64,000 bases of DNA from Streptomyces sp. SS1-1. GTDB lineage: Bacteria > Actinomycetota > Actinomycetes > Streptomycetales > Streptomycetaceae. The notes beneath the pieces were generated by a model. The model was not told the DNA's origin and did no database searches. It saw nothing but the letters and a program-made list of their open reading frames with translations. The translations under genes were made by a program, and so were the position numbers. Position 1 is the first letter of the stretch, and every line of letters starts with the position of its first letter. This document shows positions 50,450 to 61,174 of this stretch, in pieces. Location: the NCBI RefSeq assembly GCF_008973465.1, contig NZ_WBXN01000004.1, positions 4,442,501 through 4,506,500 of the forward strand, written 5' to 3'.

Positions 50450-51142
50450 ATGACGACCCCTGCTCCTAGCCCCGACCCCGCCGCGAAGGACCGGGTCTAC
50501 CGCTCGCCCCTGGGCATGCTCGGTGGTGCCCTCGTGCTGGCCATCGCCCTGTGGCTCGGCATCGACGCCCTGGTCATCGGCACGGGGCGTACTCCGTGGC
50601 TGGCCCTCGCCTCGCTCATCCTGATCGTGCCGGTCATCACCGCGTTCACGCTGCGCCCGGCCGTGTACGCCAACGAGGAACGCCTGCGGATCCGCAACCC
50701 TCTCCGGGTCGTCGTACTGCCCTGGAGCCAGGTCGCGTCCCTGCGCTCGGGCTACTCCAACGAGGTCGTCACGGCGTCCGGAGCCAAGTTCGCGCTCTGG
50801 GCCATTCCCGTGTCGCTGCGCGCCCGCAAGAAGGCGGCCCGGCAGACGGCGGCCGCCGAGCGCGGCGCCTCGCGCGGTGCGCGCCGGGGCGGGGGCGGGG
50901 ACCGGGAGCTCGGGCTGGACCTCGGGACAACCAGGCGGGGCGCCGTCGCCGACGGGCCCGTGCGCGCCGAGACCGACAAGGTCATGGACGAGCTGCGGGA
51001 GCTGCTGGCGCGCTGGGAGGACCGGGCCTCGCGCAGTGACGCGCCGAGTGCGGGCGAGGTCGGTGTGCGATGGGCCTACGAGGTCATCGCGCCGGCGGTG
51101 GCGGGGGCTGTGCTGTTGGTGATCCTGCTCGCCGTGGGGTGA
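50450..51142 (+). CDS. PH-domain membrane protein (bPH6 type)
   Basis: A 230-aa membrane protein. TM helices lie at about 24-46 (MLGGALVLAIALWLGIDALV) and 52-70. A PH-like domain is centred on ERLRIRNPLRVVVLPWSQVA then SLRSGYSNEVVTASGAKFAL. A charged linker (RARKKAARQTAAAERGASRG) and a C-terminal TM helix (AGAVLLVILLAVG) follow. The family is of unknown function. ATG 50450 is 95 nt after the deoC operator, with the genes divergent. Confidence 0.82.
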   Translation: MTTPAPSPDPAAKDRVYRSPLGMLGGALVLAIALWLGIDALVIGTGRTPWLALASLILIVPVITAFTLRPAVYANEERLRIRNPLRVVVLPWSQVASLRSGYSNEVVTASGAKFALWAIPVSLRARKKAARQTAAAERGASRGARRGGGGDRELGLDLGTTRRGAVADGPVRAETDKVMDELRELLARWEDRASRSDAPSAGEVGVRWAYEVIAPAVAGAVLLVILLAVG

Positions 51143-51213
51143 GCGGGTTCCGTTCCGTTCCGTGCTGCGGCTCGGCGGGGTGCCTCGGGTCTGCCGAGGC
51201 ACCCCCGCTCTGC

Positions 51214-52848
51214 TCAGAGGCCCGCTGCGGTGGAGAGGTCGTTCTTGAGCGCTGTCAGGAGGGCCGTCGCCTTCGCGCGTGCTGCCGGCAGCGACTCGTG
51301 GTCCTTCACCGGGACCACCACTTCCAGGTAGCACTTGAGCTTGGGCTCCGTGCCGCTGGGGCGGACGATGACGCGCGCGCCCTCCAGCGTGTAGCGCAGG
51401 CCGTCCGTGGGCGGAAGCTTGTCCGTGCCCTTGGTGAGGTCCTCCGCGTTCGTCACGGGCAGGCCCGCCAGTTCGGTCGGCTGCCGCTCGCGCAGGCGGC
51501 GCATCGCGTCCGCGATGACCGACAGGTCCTCGACGCGGACCGAGAGCTGGTCCGTGGCGTGCAGGCCGTGCTCCACGGCCAGGTCGTCCAGGAGGTCGGT
51601 CAGCGTGCGGCCCTCGGACTTCAGCACCGAGGCCAGTTCCGTGATCAGCAGGGCCGCGGTGATGCCGTCCTTGTCGCGTACGCCGTCCGGGTCGACGCAG
51701 TAGCCGAGCGCCTCCTCGTAGCCGTAGCGCAGGCCGTCCACCCGGGCGATCCACTTGAAGCCGGTCAGGGTCTCCTCGTACGGCAGCTTCGCCTTCTCGG
51801 CGATCCGGCCGAGGAGGGAGGACGACACGATCGACTCCGCGAACGTGCCCCGCGCTCCGCGGGCGACCAGGTGCGCGGCGAGCAGGGCGCCGACCTCGTC
51901 GCCGCGCAGCATGCGCCACGTGCCGTCGTCCTTCACGGCCACCGCGCAGCGGTCGGCGTCCGGGTCGTTGGCGATGACGAGGTCCGGGTCCTCCTCGCGG
52001 GCCTTCGCGAAGGCCAGGTCCATCGCGCCGGGCTCCTCCGGGTTGGGGAACGCGACGGTCGGGAAGTCCGGGTCGGGCTCGGCCTGCTCGGCGACCAGGG
52101 CGGGGGCGGGGAAGCCCGCGCGCGCGAAGGCCGCCAGGAGGACGTCCTTGCCGACGCCGTGCATCGCCGTGTAGACGGTGCGGGCGGTGCGGGGGGAGTC
52201 CGCGGCGAGGACCGCGTCCGTGCGGGCGAGGTAGGCGTCCAGGACGCCGTCGTCCAGGGTCTCCCAGCCGGACTCGGGGCGCGGGACGTCGTGGAGGGAC
52301 GCGATCGCGGCGATCTCCGCGGCGATCTCGGCGTCGGCGGGCGGCACGATCTGGGAGCCGTCGCCGAGGTACACCTTGTAGCCGTTGTCGCGGGGCGGGT
52401 TGTGGCTGGCGGTGACCTCTACGCCGGCCACCGCGCCGAGGTGCCTTATCGCGTACGCGAGGACCGGGGTGGGGAGGGGGCGGGGCAGGACGGCGGCGCG
52501 GAGGCCGGCGCCGGTCATGACGGCGGCCGTGTCCCGGGCGAAGTCCGCGGACTTGTGGCGGGCGTCGTAGCCGATCACGACCAGGCCGTCGGTGTGGCCC
52601 TGCTCGCGCAGGTACGCGGCGAGGCCGGCGGCCGCGCGGATGACGACCGAGCGGTTCATGCGGAGCGGGCCGGCGCCGAGTTCGCCGCGCAGGCCCGCGG
52701 TGCCGAACTGGAGGGTGCCGGCGAAGCGGGCGGCGAGCTCGTCGGTGTTCCCGGCGTCCAGGAGCGCGGCCAGCTCGGCGCGGGTCTCCGGGTCGGGGTC
52801 CTCGGCGAGCCATGCCTGGGCGCGGGCGATGAGGTCGTCGTCTTGCAC
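51214..52848 (-). CDS. Phosphohexomutase / probable phosphopentomutase (PGM2-like)
   Basis: A 544-aa alpha-D-phosphohexomutase superfamily enzyme. It has LQFGTAGLRGELGAGPLRMN, the active-site phosphoserine loop GVEVTASHNPPRDNGYKVYL, the metal loop LVIANDPDADRCAVAV, the sugar loop YGYEEALGYCVDPDGVRDKD and the phosphate loop RVIVRPSGTEPKLKCYLEVV. Length and the EEALGY motif resemble PGM2/phosphopentomutase proteins more than classic Pgm. The gene is next to punA, deoC and add, so interconverting (deoxy)ribose-1- and 5-phosphate is the best guess; phosphoglucomutase or phosphomannomutase is the alternative. GTG 52848 has GAGG nine bases upstream. Confidence 0.88.
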   Translation of the reverse strand: MQDDDLIARAQAWLAEDPDPETRAELAALLDAGNTDELAARFAGTLQFGTAGLRGELGAGPLRMNRSVVIRAAAGLAAYLREQGHTDGLVVIGYDARHKSADFARDTAAVMTGAGLRAAVLPRPLPTPVLAYAIRHLGAVAGVEVTASHNPPRDNGYKVYLGDGSQIVPPADAEIAAEIAAIASLHDVPRPESGWETLDDGVLDAYLARTDAVLAADSPRTARTVYTAMHGVGKDVLLAAFARAGFPAPALVAEQAEPDPDFPTVAFPNPEEPGAMDLAFAKAREEDPDLVIANDPDADRCAVAVKDDGTWRMLRGDEVGALLAAHLVARGARGTFAESIVSSSLLGRIAEKAKLPYEETLTGFKWIARVDGLRYGYEEALGYCVDPDGVRDKDGITAALLITELASVLKSEGRTLTDLLDDLAVEHGLHATDQLSVRVEDLSVIADAMRRLRERQPTELAGLPVTNAEDLTKGTDKLPPTDGLRYTLEGARVIVRPSGTEPKLKCYLEVVVPVKDHESLPAARAKATALLTALKNDLSTAAGL

Positions 52849-52971
52849 GTCGGTCAGCCTCTCGTGGTCCGTGGTCTTTGTGGTGCGGGTTGCGTCATGC
52901 CTGTCCAGTGCCTGCGGCGGCCCGTTGCGCCTCGTGGGGGTTTCTGCAGCGCCGGGGCGTTCGAAGGGTGC

Positions 52972-53078
52972 GGGCCCGGGGTGGGGGGTGTCCGTCCTCG
53001 GTCCGGCGGCTCTGTGGGAACGGATGTGCTGTTCCCTGACGCCGGCCGCTGCGGGCGGACACCCCCCACCCCGGGCCC
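52972..53078. repeat. Perfect 23-bp inverted repeat between punA and pgm-like gene
   Basis: Arms 52972-52994 and 53056-53078 are exactly complementary, G/C-rich with a GGGGTGGGGGG core, and three inner pairs can extend the stem. The 61-nt loop has no ORF. It lies 76 nt after the punA stop and 124 nt before the mutase start. It could be a large terminator, a cruciform or an mRNA stabiliser. The rest of the 305-nt gap (52849-53153) shows no gene. Confidence 0.8.
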
Positions 53079-53153
53079 TCCCCGCCGCGCGCGGCTCTCC
53101 CGCCGTGGGGGGTACGGCGCACACGGCCGGGTGCGGCTCGTGGGGCGTACGGC

Positions 53154-53978
53154 TTACAGGCGGCCGAGGACCTGGGCGAGGAGGGAGCCCATGCGGGCGG
53201 CCGAGTCGCGGCCCGCCTGGAGGACCTCCTCGTGGTTGAGGGGTTCGCCCGTCATACCGGCGGCCAGGTTCGTGACCAGAGAGATGCCGAGGACCTCGGC
53301 GCCGGCCTCGCGGGCGGCGATCGCCTCGAGGACCGTCGACATGCCGACGAGGTCCGCGCCGATCACGCGGGCCATGCGGATCTCGGCCGGCGTCTCGTAG
53401 TGCGGGCCGGGGAACTGTGCGTAGACGCCCTCCTCGAGGGTGGCGTCGATCTCCTTGCACAGGGCGCGCAGGCGCGGGCTGTAGAGGTCGGTGAGGTCGA
53501 CGAAGTTGGCGCCGACGATGGGGGAGGTGGCCGTGAGGTTGATGTGGTCGCTGATGAGGACCGGCTGGCCGGGGCGCATGCCCTCGCGGAGGCCGCCGCA
53601 GCCGTTGGTGAGCACGATCGTCTTGCAGCCCGCGGCGACGGCGGTGCGCACGCCGTGGGCGACGGCGGCCACGCCGCGGCCCTCGTAGTAGTGCGTACGG
53701 CCCAGGAAGACCAGGGCCCGCTTGTCGCCCGTGCGGTACGAGCGGATCTTGCCGCCGTGCCCCTCGACCGCCGGCGGCGGGAAGCCGGGCAGCTCGGTGA
53801 CCGGGAACTCGGCCTCGGGCGCGCCGAGGGCGTCCACGGCCGGTGCCCAGCCGGAGCCCATCACCAGGGCGACGTCGTGGGTCTCGGCGCCCGTGAGTTC
53901 GCGCAGGCGCGCGGCGGCGGCGTCGGCGGCCGCGTGCGGGTCGCCCTGGATGTCGTCCGGAAGGAGAGATGCGTTCAC
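53154..53978 (-). CDS. punA: Purine nucleoside phosphorylase (trimeric PunA type)
   Basis: A 274-aa phosphorylase that cleaves inosine and guanosine nucleosides to base plus (deoxy)ribose-1-phosphate. It has [18 protein letters not shown], the phosphate-binding [80 protein letters not shown] and [20 protein letters not shown] with the purine-binding Asn. GTG 53978 is seven bases after the TACCCT -10 element, so the transcript is probably leaderless. The shared palindrome lies at -38 to -27. Confidence 0.94.
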   Translation of the reverse strand: MNASLLPDDIQGDPHAAADAAAARLRELTGAETHDVALVMGSGWAPAVDALGAPEAEFPVTELPGFPPPAVEGHGGKIRSYRTGDKRALVFLGRTHYYEGRGVAAVAHGVRTAVAAGCKTIVLTNGCGGLREGMRPGQPVLISDHINLTATSPIVGANFVDLTDLYSPRLRALCKEIDATLEEGVYAQFPGPHYETPAEIRMARVIGADLVGMSTVLEAIAAREAGAEVLGISLVTNLAAGMTGEPLNHEEVLQAGRDSAARMGSLLAQVLGRL

Positions 53979-53985
53979 GCGACTG

Positions 53986-54015
53986 AGGGTAGCCGGTTTG
54001 GGCCTACGCGCGTAG
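53986..54015 (-). promoter_or_regulatory. Promoter and operator of punA
   Basis: Minus strand: perfect palindrome CTACGCGCGTAG (54004-54015), 12-nt spacer, -10 TACCCT (53986-53991), 7 nt, then GTG. Here the palindrome covers the -35 position rather than the spacer. Confidence 0.75.
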
Positions 54016-54073
54016 ATGACGGAGCTCACGGGATGGCGATCGTTGTCTTGTCGTATCCGACAAGGCCGAGCTC

Positions 54074-54511
54074 TCAGCAGGGGCGCTTGCGCAGTTCCAT
54101 CACGTAGTCGTGGGGGGCTCCCGCCGATTCGGCCGCGTCGGCGATCTCGCCCAGGTAGCGGGCCGAGGGGAGGCCGCCCTCGTAGGCGTTCAGGACGTAC
54201 GTCCAGGCCTGTTCCTCGCCCTCCAGGGTGTGCACGCGCACGCGGAGGCGGCGGTAAATGCCCAGGCCCACGCCCTCCCAGCGGTCCATGGAGTCCTCGT
54301 CCATCGGCGCGATGTCGTAGAGCGCGACGAAGACCGATTCCAGGGGGTCCTCGACGAGCGTGGCCAGCGCGCCCTCCCAGCCGAGCTGTTCGCCGCCGAA
54401 CGTCAGCCGCCACCCGTTGAGCCAGCCGGTGGCGCGCAGCGGCGAGTGGGGGGCGCGGCGGGTCATCAGCCGCGCGTCGAGATTGCCGGCGTACGCGGCG
54501 TAGAGCGACAT
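54074..54511 (-). CDS. Gamma-glutamylcyclotransferase-like protein
   Basis: A 145-aa GGCT-fold protein beginning [19 protein letters not shown], the YGSN-like substrate loop in variant form (YAGN). It has [30 protein letters not shown] with the acidic residue at the catalytic position, and [20 protein letters not shown]. It probably acts on a gamma-glutamyl-amine or related compound. The start ATG 54511 has no Shine-Dalgarno but TACCCT seven bases upstream, a leaderless-type promoter. It is divergent from the LpdA-type gene. Confidence 0.83.
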   Translation of the reverse strand: MSLYAAYAGNLDARLMTRRAPHSPLRATGWLNGWRLTFGGEQLGWEGALATLVEDPLESVFVALYDIAPMDEDSMDRWEGVGLGIYRRLRVRVHTLEGEEQAWTYVLNAYEGGLPSARYLGEIADAAESAGAPHDYVMELRKRPC

Positions 54512-54608
54512 GGGGGGAAGGGTACGGCAGTGCCACTGTCGTAACGGTGGTGTCTCGTGGTGGCCCCCCAGGCGGTCGCACCCCATCGCGTGCGGGACAA
54601 TGGAGTAC

Positions 54609-56048
54609 GTGACTCGGATCGTGATCATCGGTGGCGGACCCGGCGGATACGAAGCGGCGCTGGTGGCCGCTCAGCTCGGCGCGGAGGTGACCGTCGTCGA
54701 CTCCGACGGTCTGGGCGGGGCGTCGGTGCTGACCGACTGCGTGCCGTCCAAGACTCTGATCGCCACGGCCGAGGTGATGACCACCTTCGACTCCTCGTAC
54801 GAGGAGCTGGGCATCATCGTCGCCGACGACACCCCGCACATCGACACGCCCGCGCGTGTCGTGGGCGTAGACCTGGGCAAGGTCAACCGGCGTGTGAAGC
54901 GGCTCGCGCTCGCCCAGTCGCACGACATCACCGCGTCGGTGACGCGGGCCGGCGCCCGGGTCATGCGCGGGCGCGGGCGGCTGGAGGGCATGCAGGCCCT
55001 CGACGGGTCGCGCAAGGTCGTCGTGCGGACCGCCGACGGCAGCGAGGAGACGCTGGTCGCCGACGCCGTGCTCATCGCGACCGGCGGTCACCCGCGCGAG
55101 CTGCCCGACGCCCAGCCGGACGGCGAGCGCATCCTGAACTGGACCCAGGTCTACGACCTCGACGAGCTGCCCGAGGAGCTCATCGTGGTCGGGTCGGGTG
55201 TCACCGGTGCCGAGTTCGCCGGTGCCTATCAGGCGCTGGGGTCGCGGGTCACACTCGTCTCGTCGCGGGACCGCGTGCTGCCCGGGGAGGACCCGGACGC
55301 CGCCGCCGTCCTGGAGGACGTCTTCCGGCGTCGTGGCATGAACGTCATGGCGCGCTCGCGTGCCGCCGCCGCCAAGCGCGTCGGCGACCGGGTGGAGGTG
55401 ACGCTGGCCGACGGCCGGGTCATCAGCGGCAGCCACTGCCTGATGGCCGTCGGCGCCGTCCCGAACTCCGAGGGCCTCGGCCTGGAGGAGGCCGGCGTGA
55501 AGGTGCGTGAGTCCGGGCACATCTGGACCGACAAGGTGTCGCGGACGACCGCTCCGGGCGTCTATGCCGCTGGTGACGTCACGGGCGTTTTCGCCCTCGC
55601 CTCGGTCGCGGCGATGCAGGGGCGGATCGCCATGTACCACTTCCTCGGTGACGCGGTGGCTCCGCTCAATCTGAAGACCGTGTCCTCGAACGTCTTCACC
55701 GATCCCGAGATCGCCACCGTCGGGTACAGCCAGGCCGACGTGGACGGCGGGAAGATCGACGCGCGCGTGGTGAAGCTGCCGCTGCTGCGCAATCCTCGCG
55801 CCAAGATGCAGGGCATCCGGGACGGGTTCGTCAAGATCTTCTGCCGGCCGGGCACCGGCATCGTGGTCGGCGGTGTGGTCGTGGCCCCGCGCGCCTCGGA
55901 ACTGATCCACCCCATCTCGATCGCCGTCGACAACAATCTGACGGTCGAGCAGATCGCGAACGCCTTCACCGTGTACCCCTCGCTTTCGGGGTCGATCGCC
56001 GAGGTCGCCCGGCAGCTGCACACGCGCAAGGCGGGCGCCGACCTCTGA
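54609..56048 (+). CDS. LpdA-type NAD(P)H quinone dehydrogenase (dihydrolipoamide dehydrogenase-like)
   Basis: A 479-aa pyridine nucleotide-disulfide oxidoreductase family flavoprotein. FAD motif [23 protein letters not shown] motif [20 protein letters not shown], and second FAD motif [20 protein letters not shown]. The redox centre is altered: where lipoamide dehydrogenases have GGTCLNVGCIPSK this has [13 protein letters not shown], so one Cys is missing, and the C-terminal His-Pro active site is YPSLSGSI. The same losses occur in M. tuberculosis LpdA, a quinone reductase. GTG 54609 was preferred; ATG 54600 is possible. Confidence 0.9.
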   Translation: MTRIVIIGGGPGGYEAALVAAQLGAEVTVVDSDGLGGASVLTDCVPSKTLIATAEVMTTFDSSYEELGIIVADDTPHIDTPARVVGVDLGKVNRRVKRLALAQSHDITASVTRAGARVMRGRGRLEGMQALDGSRKVVVRTADGSEETLVADAVLIATGGHPRELPDAQPDGERILNWTQVYDLDELPEELIVVGSGVTGAEFAGAYQALGSRVTLVSSRDRVLPGEDPDAAAVLEDVFRRRGMNVMARSRAAAAKRVGDRVEVTLADGRVISGSHCLMAVGAVPNSEGLGLEEAGVKVRESGHIWTDKVSRTTAPGVYAAGDVTGVFALASVAAMQGRIAMYHFLGDAVAPLNLKTVSSNVFTDPEIATVGYSQADVDGGKIDARVVKLPLLRNPRAKMQGIRDGFVKIFCRPGTGIVVGGVVVAPRASELIHPISIAVDNNLTVEQIANAFTVYPSLSGSIAEVARQLHTRKAGADL

Positions 56049-56214
56049 CGGCCGGATCCGACTCCCCGCTGGTCACGGGGAGTTGCCGGGCATGCGGGCG
56101 GCATAGGCGGCGGGACTAGGCCTTATACCACTCCGCGTACCCGCGTACGAACAACTTCTGTTATTCGGCGCAAACTGCTGAAAGCAGACGGTCGTTGGGG
56201 TTACTGTCAGTTTC

Positions 56215-57168
56215 GTGTTCGCTGCAGAACGTCGCCAATTGATCCTCGAAATGGTGCGAGCGAACGGGGCCGTGTCGCTCCGTGAGCTCGCCCGCGTCGT
56301 CCAGACCTCCGAAGTGACCGTACGGCGGGACGTGCGCGCACTGGAGGCAGAAGGACTCCTCGACCGCCGGCATGGCGGTGCGGTATTGCCGGGCGGGTTC
56401 ACGCGGGAGTCCGGCTTTCCGCAGAAGTCACATCTCGCGACCGCCGAGAAGACCGCCATCGCCGACCTCGCCGCGAACTTCGTGGAGGAGGGCGAGGCCA
56501 TCGTCGTCGGAGCGGGGACCACCACCCAGGAGCTGGCCCGCCGGCTCGCACGGGTGCCCGGGCTGACCGTCGTCACCAACTCGCTGCTGGTGGCGCAGGC
56601 GCTGGCCCACGCCAACCGGGTCGAGGTCGTGATGACCGGCGGCACGCTGCGTGGTTCGAACTACGCCCTCGTCGGCAGCGGAGCCGAGCAGTCCCTCCAG
56701 GGGCTGCGGGTGTCGCGGGCCTTCCTCTCCGGGAGCGGGCTGACCGCCGAACGCGGGCTGTCCACGTCCAACATGCTGTCGGCGTCCGTCGACCGGGCGC
56801 TGGTGCAGGCCGCCGCGGAGGTCGTCGTCCTCGCCGACCACACCAAGCTCGGCACCGACACGATGTTCCAGACGGTCCCCTCGGACGTCATCACGCGGCT
56901 GGTCACCGACGAGCCGCCGGCCCATGACGACCGGGCCCACACCGAGCTCCAGGCCCTCGCCGACCAGGGGGTGCAGATCGCCGTGGCCGGGGCGGCCGGG
57001 GCGTCGGGGGGTGACGAGGTCCCGGCGCGCCGGCAGCAGCAGCGCGCGCTGCCGGGACCGCGCCGGGGTCAGGCTCCGCCGGGGCTGCGGCCCGCCGCCG
57101 CCACGATGCTCGGTGAGCAGGGCGCCGAGCGCGAGCGGGCCCGGGTCGCCGACCTGCGGCGGCGCTGA
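56215..57168 (+). CDS. DeoR-family transcriptional regulator
   Basis: A 317-aa regulator. HTH: VFAAERRQLILEMVRANGAV, SLRELARVVQTSEVTVRRDV and RALEAEGLLDRRHGGAVL. The DeoR effector domain (about 75-235) has the sugar-phosphate-binding pattern IVVGAGTTTQELARRL, VVTNSLLVAQALA, VVMTGGTLRGSNYALVG and VVLADHTKLGTDTMF. A Gly/Arg/Ala-rich C-terminal extension of about 70 residues is unusual. Its position next to deoC/punA makes it a candidate for the nucleoside palindrome, but no copy of that palindrome lies before it. GTG 56215 begins the HTH. Confidence 0.9.
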   Translation: MFAAERRQLILEMVRANGAVSLRELARVVQTSEVTVRRDVRALEAEGLLDRRHGGAVLPGGFTRESGFPQKSHLATAEKTAIADLAANFVEEGEAIVVGAGTTTQELARRLARVPGLTVVTNSLLVAQALAHANRVEVVMTGGTLRGSNYALVGSGAEQSLQGLRVSRAFLSGSGLTAERGLSTSNMLSASVDRALVQAAAEVVVLADHTKLGTDTMFQTVPSDVITRLVTDEPPAHDDRAHTELQALADQGVQIAVAGAAGASGGDEVPARRQQQRALPGPRRGQAPPGLRPAAATMLGEQGAERERARVADLRRR

Positions 57169-57172
57169 GCCC

Positions 57173-57778
57173 TCAGGGCTTCAGACCCCGCAGGGTCAGG
57201 TTCAGCAGCCGGTCCGCGAGGTCCGGGTCGGACGGGGTCTCCTCGGCCGCCAGGGCGATCGCGTGCGTCAGCTGGAGCAGGTCGGCGATCGCCACGTCCG
57301 CGCGGACGGAGCCGGCCTGCTGGGCGCGGGCGAGCAGCGCCCCGCCCGCCTGCCGGATCGGGTCGCTGCACCGGGCGAGCGCGGAGGACCCGTCCGCCGA
57401 GACGGCCATCAGGGAGCGGGCCAGCCCGCGGTACTCGCCCGCGTGCGTCACCATCTCCCGCAGCCAGGTCACCAGGGCCGCACAGGGCTCCGGGGCGTCG
57501 AGGAGCTGGCGCGAGCGGGTCAGCAGCTCGCCGGCCGCGTCCTCGAAGACGGCGCTCACCAGGGCGTCCCGGTTGGGGAAGTGCCGGTACAGCGTGCCGA
57601 TGCCGACGCCGGCCCGCCGGGCCACGTCCTCCAGGGACGCGTCGGTGCCGTGCTCGGCGAAGGCCGCGCGGGCCTCCGTCAGCAGCCGTTCGTGATTGCG
57701 GCGGGCGTCCGCGCGCATGGCGCGCGCGGGCACCACGAGGTCCTCGCTCCCCGCTCGCTCACGTGAGGTCGCGCCCAC
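57173..57778 (-). CDS. TetR-family transcriptional regulator
   Basis: A 201-aa regulator. HTH: NHERLLTEARAAFAEHGTDA then SLEDVARRAGVGIGTLYRHF and PNRDALVSAVFEDAAGELL; the C-terminal part resembles SCO1712/TetR_C_SBD types (TPSDPDLADRLLNLTLRGL). AGGAGG four bases before GTG 57778 supports this start. Its stop lies 4 nt from the end of the convergent DeoR gene. It is downstream of accA2 behind a strong terminator, so it is probably transcribed separately. Confidence 0.9.
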   Translation of the reverse strand: MGATSRERAGSEDLVVPARAMRADARRNHERLLTEARAAFAEHGTDASLEDVARRAGVGIGTLYRHFPNRDALVSAVFEDAAGELLTRSRQLLDAPEPCAALVTWLREMVTHAGEYRGLARSLMAVSADGSSALARCSDPIRQAGGALLARAQQAGSVRADVAIADLLQLTHAIALAAEETPSDPDLADRLLNLTLRGLKP

Positions 57779-57832
57779 CCTGCCTCCTGGTCGCCGGCTC
57801 CGGTGTGCCTCAAGAATGCCACCCGTACGACG

Positions 57833-57877
57833 CGGAGGCGCCCGGCGGACCGTCCATGGGTCCGCCGGGCGCCTCCG
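57833..57877 (-). terminator. Terminator of accA2
   Basis: A perfect 19-bp stem (57833-57851 with 57859-57877) and a 7-nt loop lie 13 nt after the minus-strand stop at 57891. It is the strongest intrinsic hairpin in the window. Confidence 0.85.
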
Positions 57878-57890
57878 GTGCCGTGGGGCG

Positions 57891-59663
<1,773 letters not shown>

Positions 59664-60050
59664 GATTGAGGCTCCCTCCTTGAAACAAGCCGAGTTTAGG
59701 GACTGCCGACACGGCACTTCGACCCGTCCCCAGTGGTGACCTTGCCCACACGGAGCGTGATTCCGGGTCGGTCCACCCTGCGAAATCCCATGTCGCGCCT
59801 CGGCACGCAGGTCTCTCCCGGAAAACCCTAGCCCGCCGCTGTGGTCAAGGTCTCTGTCATCACGTGCTGCGGGCCACTCGGTTTCTTTGTGGAATCCCTA
59901 CGAATGGCCCAATGATTCTTTGCCCCCGTCCGAACCCTTGTCCCGAGGTTTACCCGTTAGTAGCGTTCGCGATGTCTCGAAACGTACTTGGGGTAACAGC
60001 GGCCGCGCCCGGATGGGCCGGGGCGGCGCTCGGCGAGAGCTCGGAAGTGG
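59664..60050. other. Non-coding gap upstream of accA2
   Basis: This stretch of 387 nt is less GC-rich than its surroundings, especially at 59860-59990, where ORFs have poor codon bias. It should contain the accA2 promoter on the minus strand and the promoter of the membrane protein gene on the plus strand. No palindrome longer than 8 bp per arm or RNA-like structure was noticed. Confidence 0.4.
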
Positions 60051-60554
60051 GTGGGACCGGTGGTGCGCAGGCCGGTGGCATGGGTCGTGGCGGTCGTGCT
60101 CTTCGTCGAGGCGCTCGGCGTCGCGGCGCTGAACTGGTTCCTCGGCATCGTCGTCGACCGCCAGGACATGTCCCTGGCCGGTCTGGATCCTGACGTGATG
60201 TCGGTGTCGTCGAAGGTGGGCGGGGTCGTCTTCGGCGCCTACTTCGCGCTGTGCGGTCTGGTGGCCCTGCTCGTCGCCCTGCGCGACCGCGCGCCCGCCG
60301 GCTTCGGGCGTGTCCTGCTGATCAGCGCCGCCGTGGTGCACGCGCTGCTGGGCGCGTTCGCGTGGGGCCTGGTGGGCTGGACGGCGTTCCTCTTCATGGT
60401 CGTCGTGTTCGCCCTGATCGTGCTGGTGCTGATGACGTACGACGGTCAGGGCGCTCCCGCGAAGCCGGCCGGCGCCCCGTCCGGAGGGGACGGCGACGGC
60501 TCCGCGGACGGGGGCTCCCCGGTCACGCCTCCGCCGGCGCCCACAACTCCGTGA
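60051..60554 (+). CDS. Four-TM membrane protein of unknown function
   Basis: A 167-aa hydrophobic protein. TM segments are near residues 8-28 ([20 protein letters not shown]), 52-75, 87-108 and 112-135 ([20 protein letters not shown]). A Gly/Pro/Asp-rich cytoplasmic tail ends PPPAPTTP. I do not recognise a characterised family. The start is uncertain among GTG 60051, 60060 and 60063. Its 3' end overlaps the convergent maf gene by 32 nt. The position between accA2 and maf is conserved in my memory of Streptomyces. Confidence 0.72.
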   Translation: MGPVVRRPVAWVVAVVLFVEALGVAALNWFLGIVVDRQDMSLAGLDPDVMSVSSKVGGVVFGAYFALCGLVALLVALRDRAPAGFGRVLLISAAVVHALLGAFAWGLVGWTAFLFMVVVFALIVLVLMTYDGQGAPAKPAGAPSGGDGDGSADGGSPVTPPPAPTTP

Positions 60555-61143
60555 TCCCGACGCCGAGCCGGCCGAGCAGCCGCCGCACCAGGGGCAGGCT
60601 GATGCCGATGACGTTGCCGTGGTCGCCCTCGATGCCGTCGATGAACGGGGCCGAGCGGCCGTCCAGGGTGAACGCCCCGGCGACGTGCAGCGGTTCGCCG
60701 GAGGCCACGTACGCGGCGATCTCCTCGTCGGTCGGCTCGCCGAAGCGGACGACCGTGGAGGCGGTCGCCGAGGCGTAGCGGCCGGCGGCGGTGTCGTAGA
60801 CGCAGTGGCCGGTCTGGAGGGTGCCCGCGCGGCCGCGCATGGCCTTCCAGCGGGCGGTGGCCTCCTCGGCGTCGGCCGGCTTGCCGAGCGCCTGCCCGTC
60901 GAGGTCGAGGACCGAGTCGCAGCCGATGACGAGCGCGCCCTGCACCTCGGGCCTGGCCGCCACGACGGACGCCTTCGCCTCGGCCAGCGCGAGGGCCAGC
61001 TCGGCGGGGGTGGGGGCGGTGACGGCGTCCTCGTCGACGCCGCTCACGAGGACCTCGGGGGCCAGCCCGGCCTGGCGCAGCAGGTTGAGCCGGGCGGGGG
61101 ACTGGGAGGCGAGGACGAGTCGGCGGCGCGGCTGATCAGTCAT
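60523..61143 (-). CDS. maf: Maf-family nucleotide pyrophosphatase
   Basis: A 206-aa Maf protein that hydrolyses non-canonical or modified NTPs to NMPs. It has [84 protein letters not shown] and [23 protein letters not shown] 61143 gives the standard start. It is in the same direction as the 45-aa membrane protein and the acyl-CoA carboxylase genes. Confidence 0.94.
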   Translation of the reverse strand: MTDQPRRRLVLASQSPARLNLLRQAGLAPEVLVSGVDEDAVTAPTPAELALALAEAKASVVAARPEVQGALVIGCDSVLDLDGQALGKPADAEEATARWKAMRGRAGTLQTGHCVYDTAAGRYASATASTVVRFGEPTDEEIAAYVASGEPLHVAGAFTLDGRSAPFIDGIEGDHGNVIGISLPLVRRLLGRLGVGITELWAPAEA

Positions 61144-61174
61144 GCCGTCAGCGTATCGGCGGGCCGGGGCGTGC

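Noticed and set aside
50330-52813. Long N-terminal extension of the deoC frame (to 1150 codons)
   Set aside because: The frame is merely open through the PH-protein and mutase genes. The promoter, operator and leaderless GTG lie at 50329, and the upstream peptide is Arg/Gly filler.
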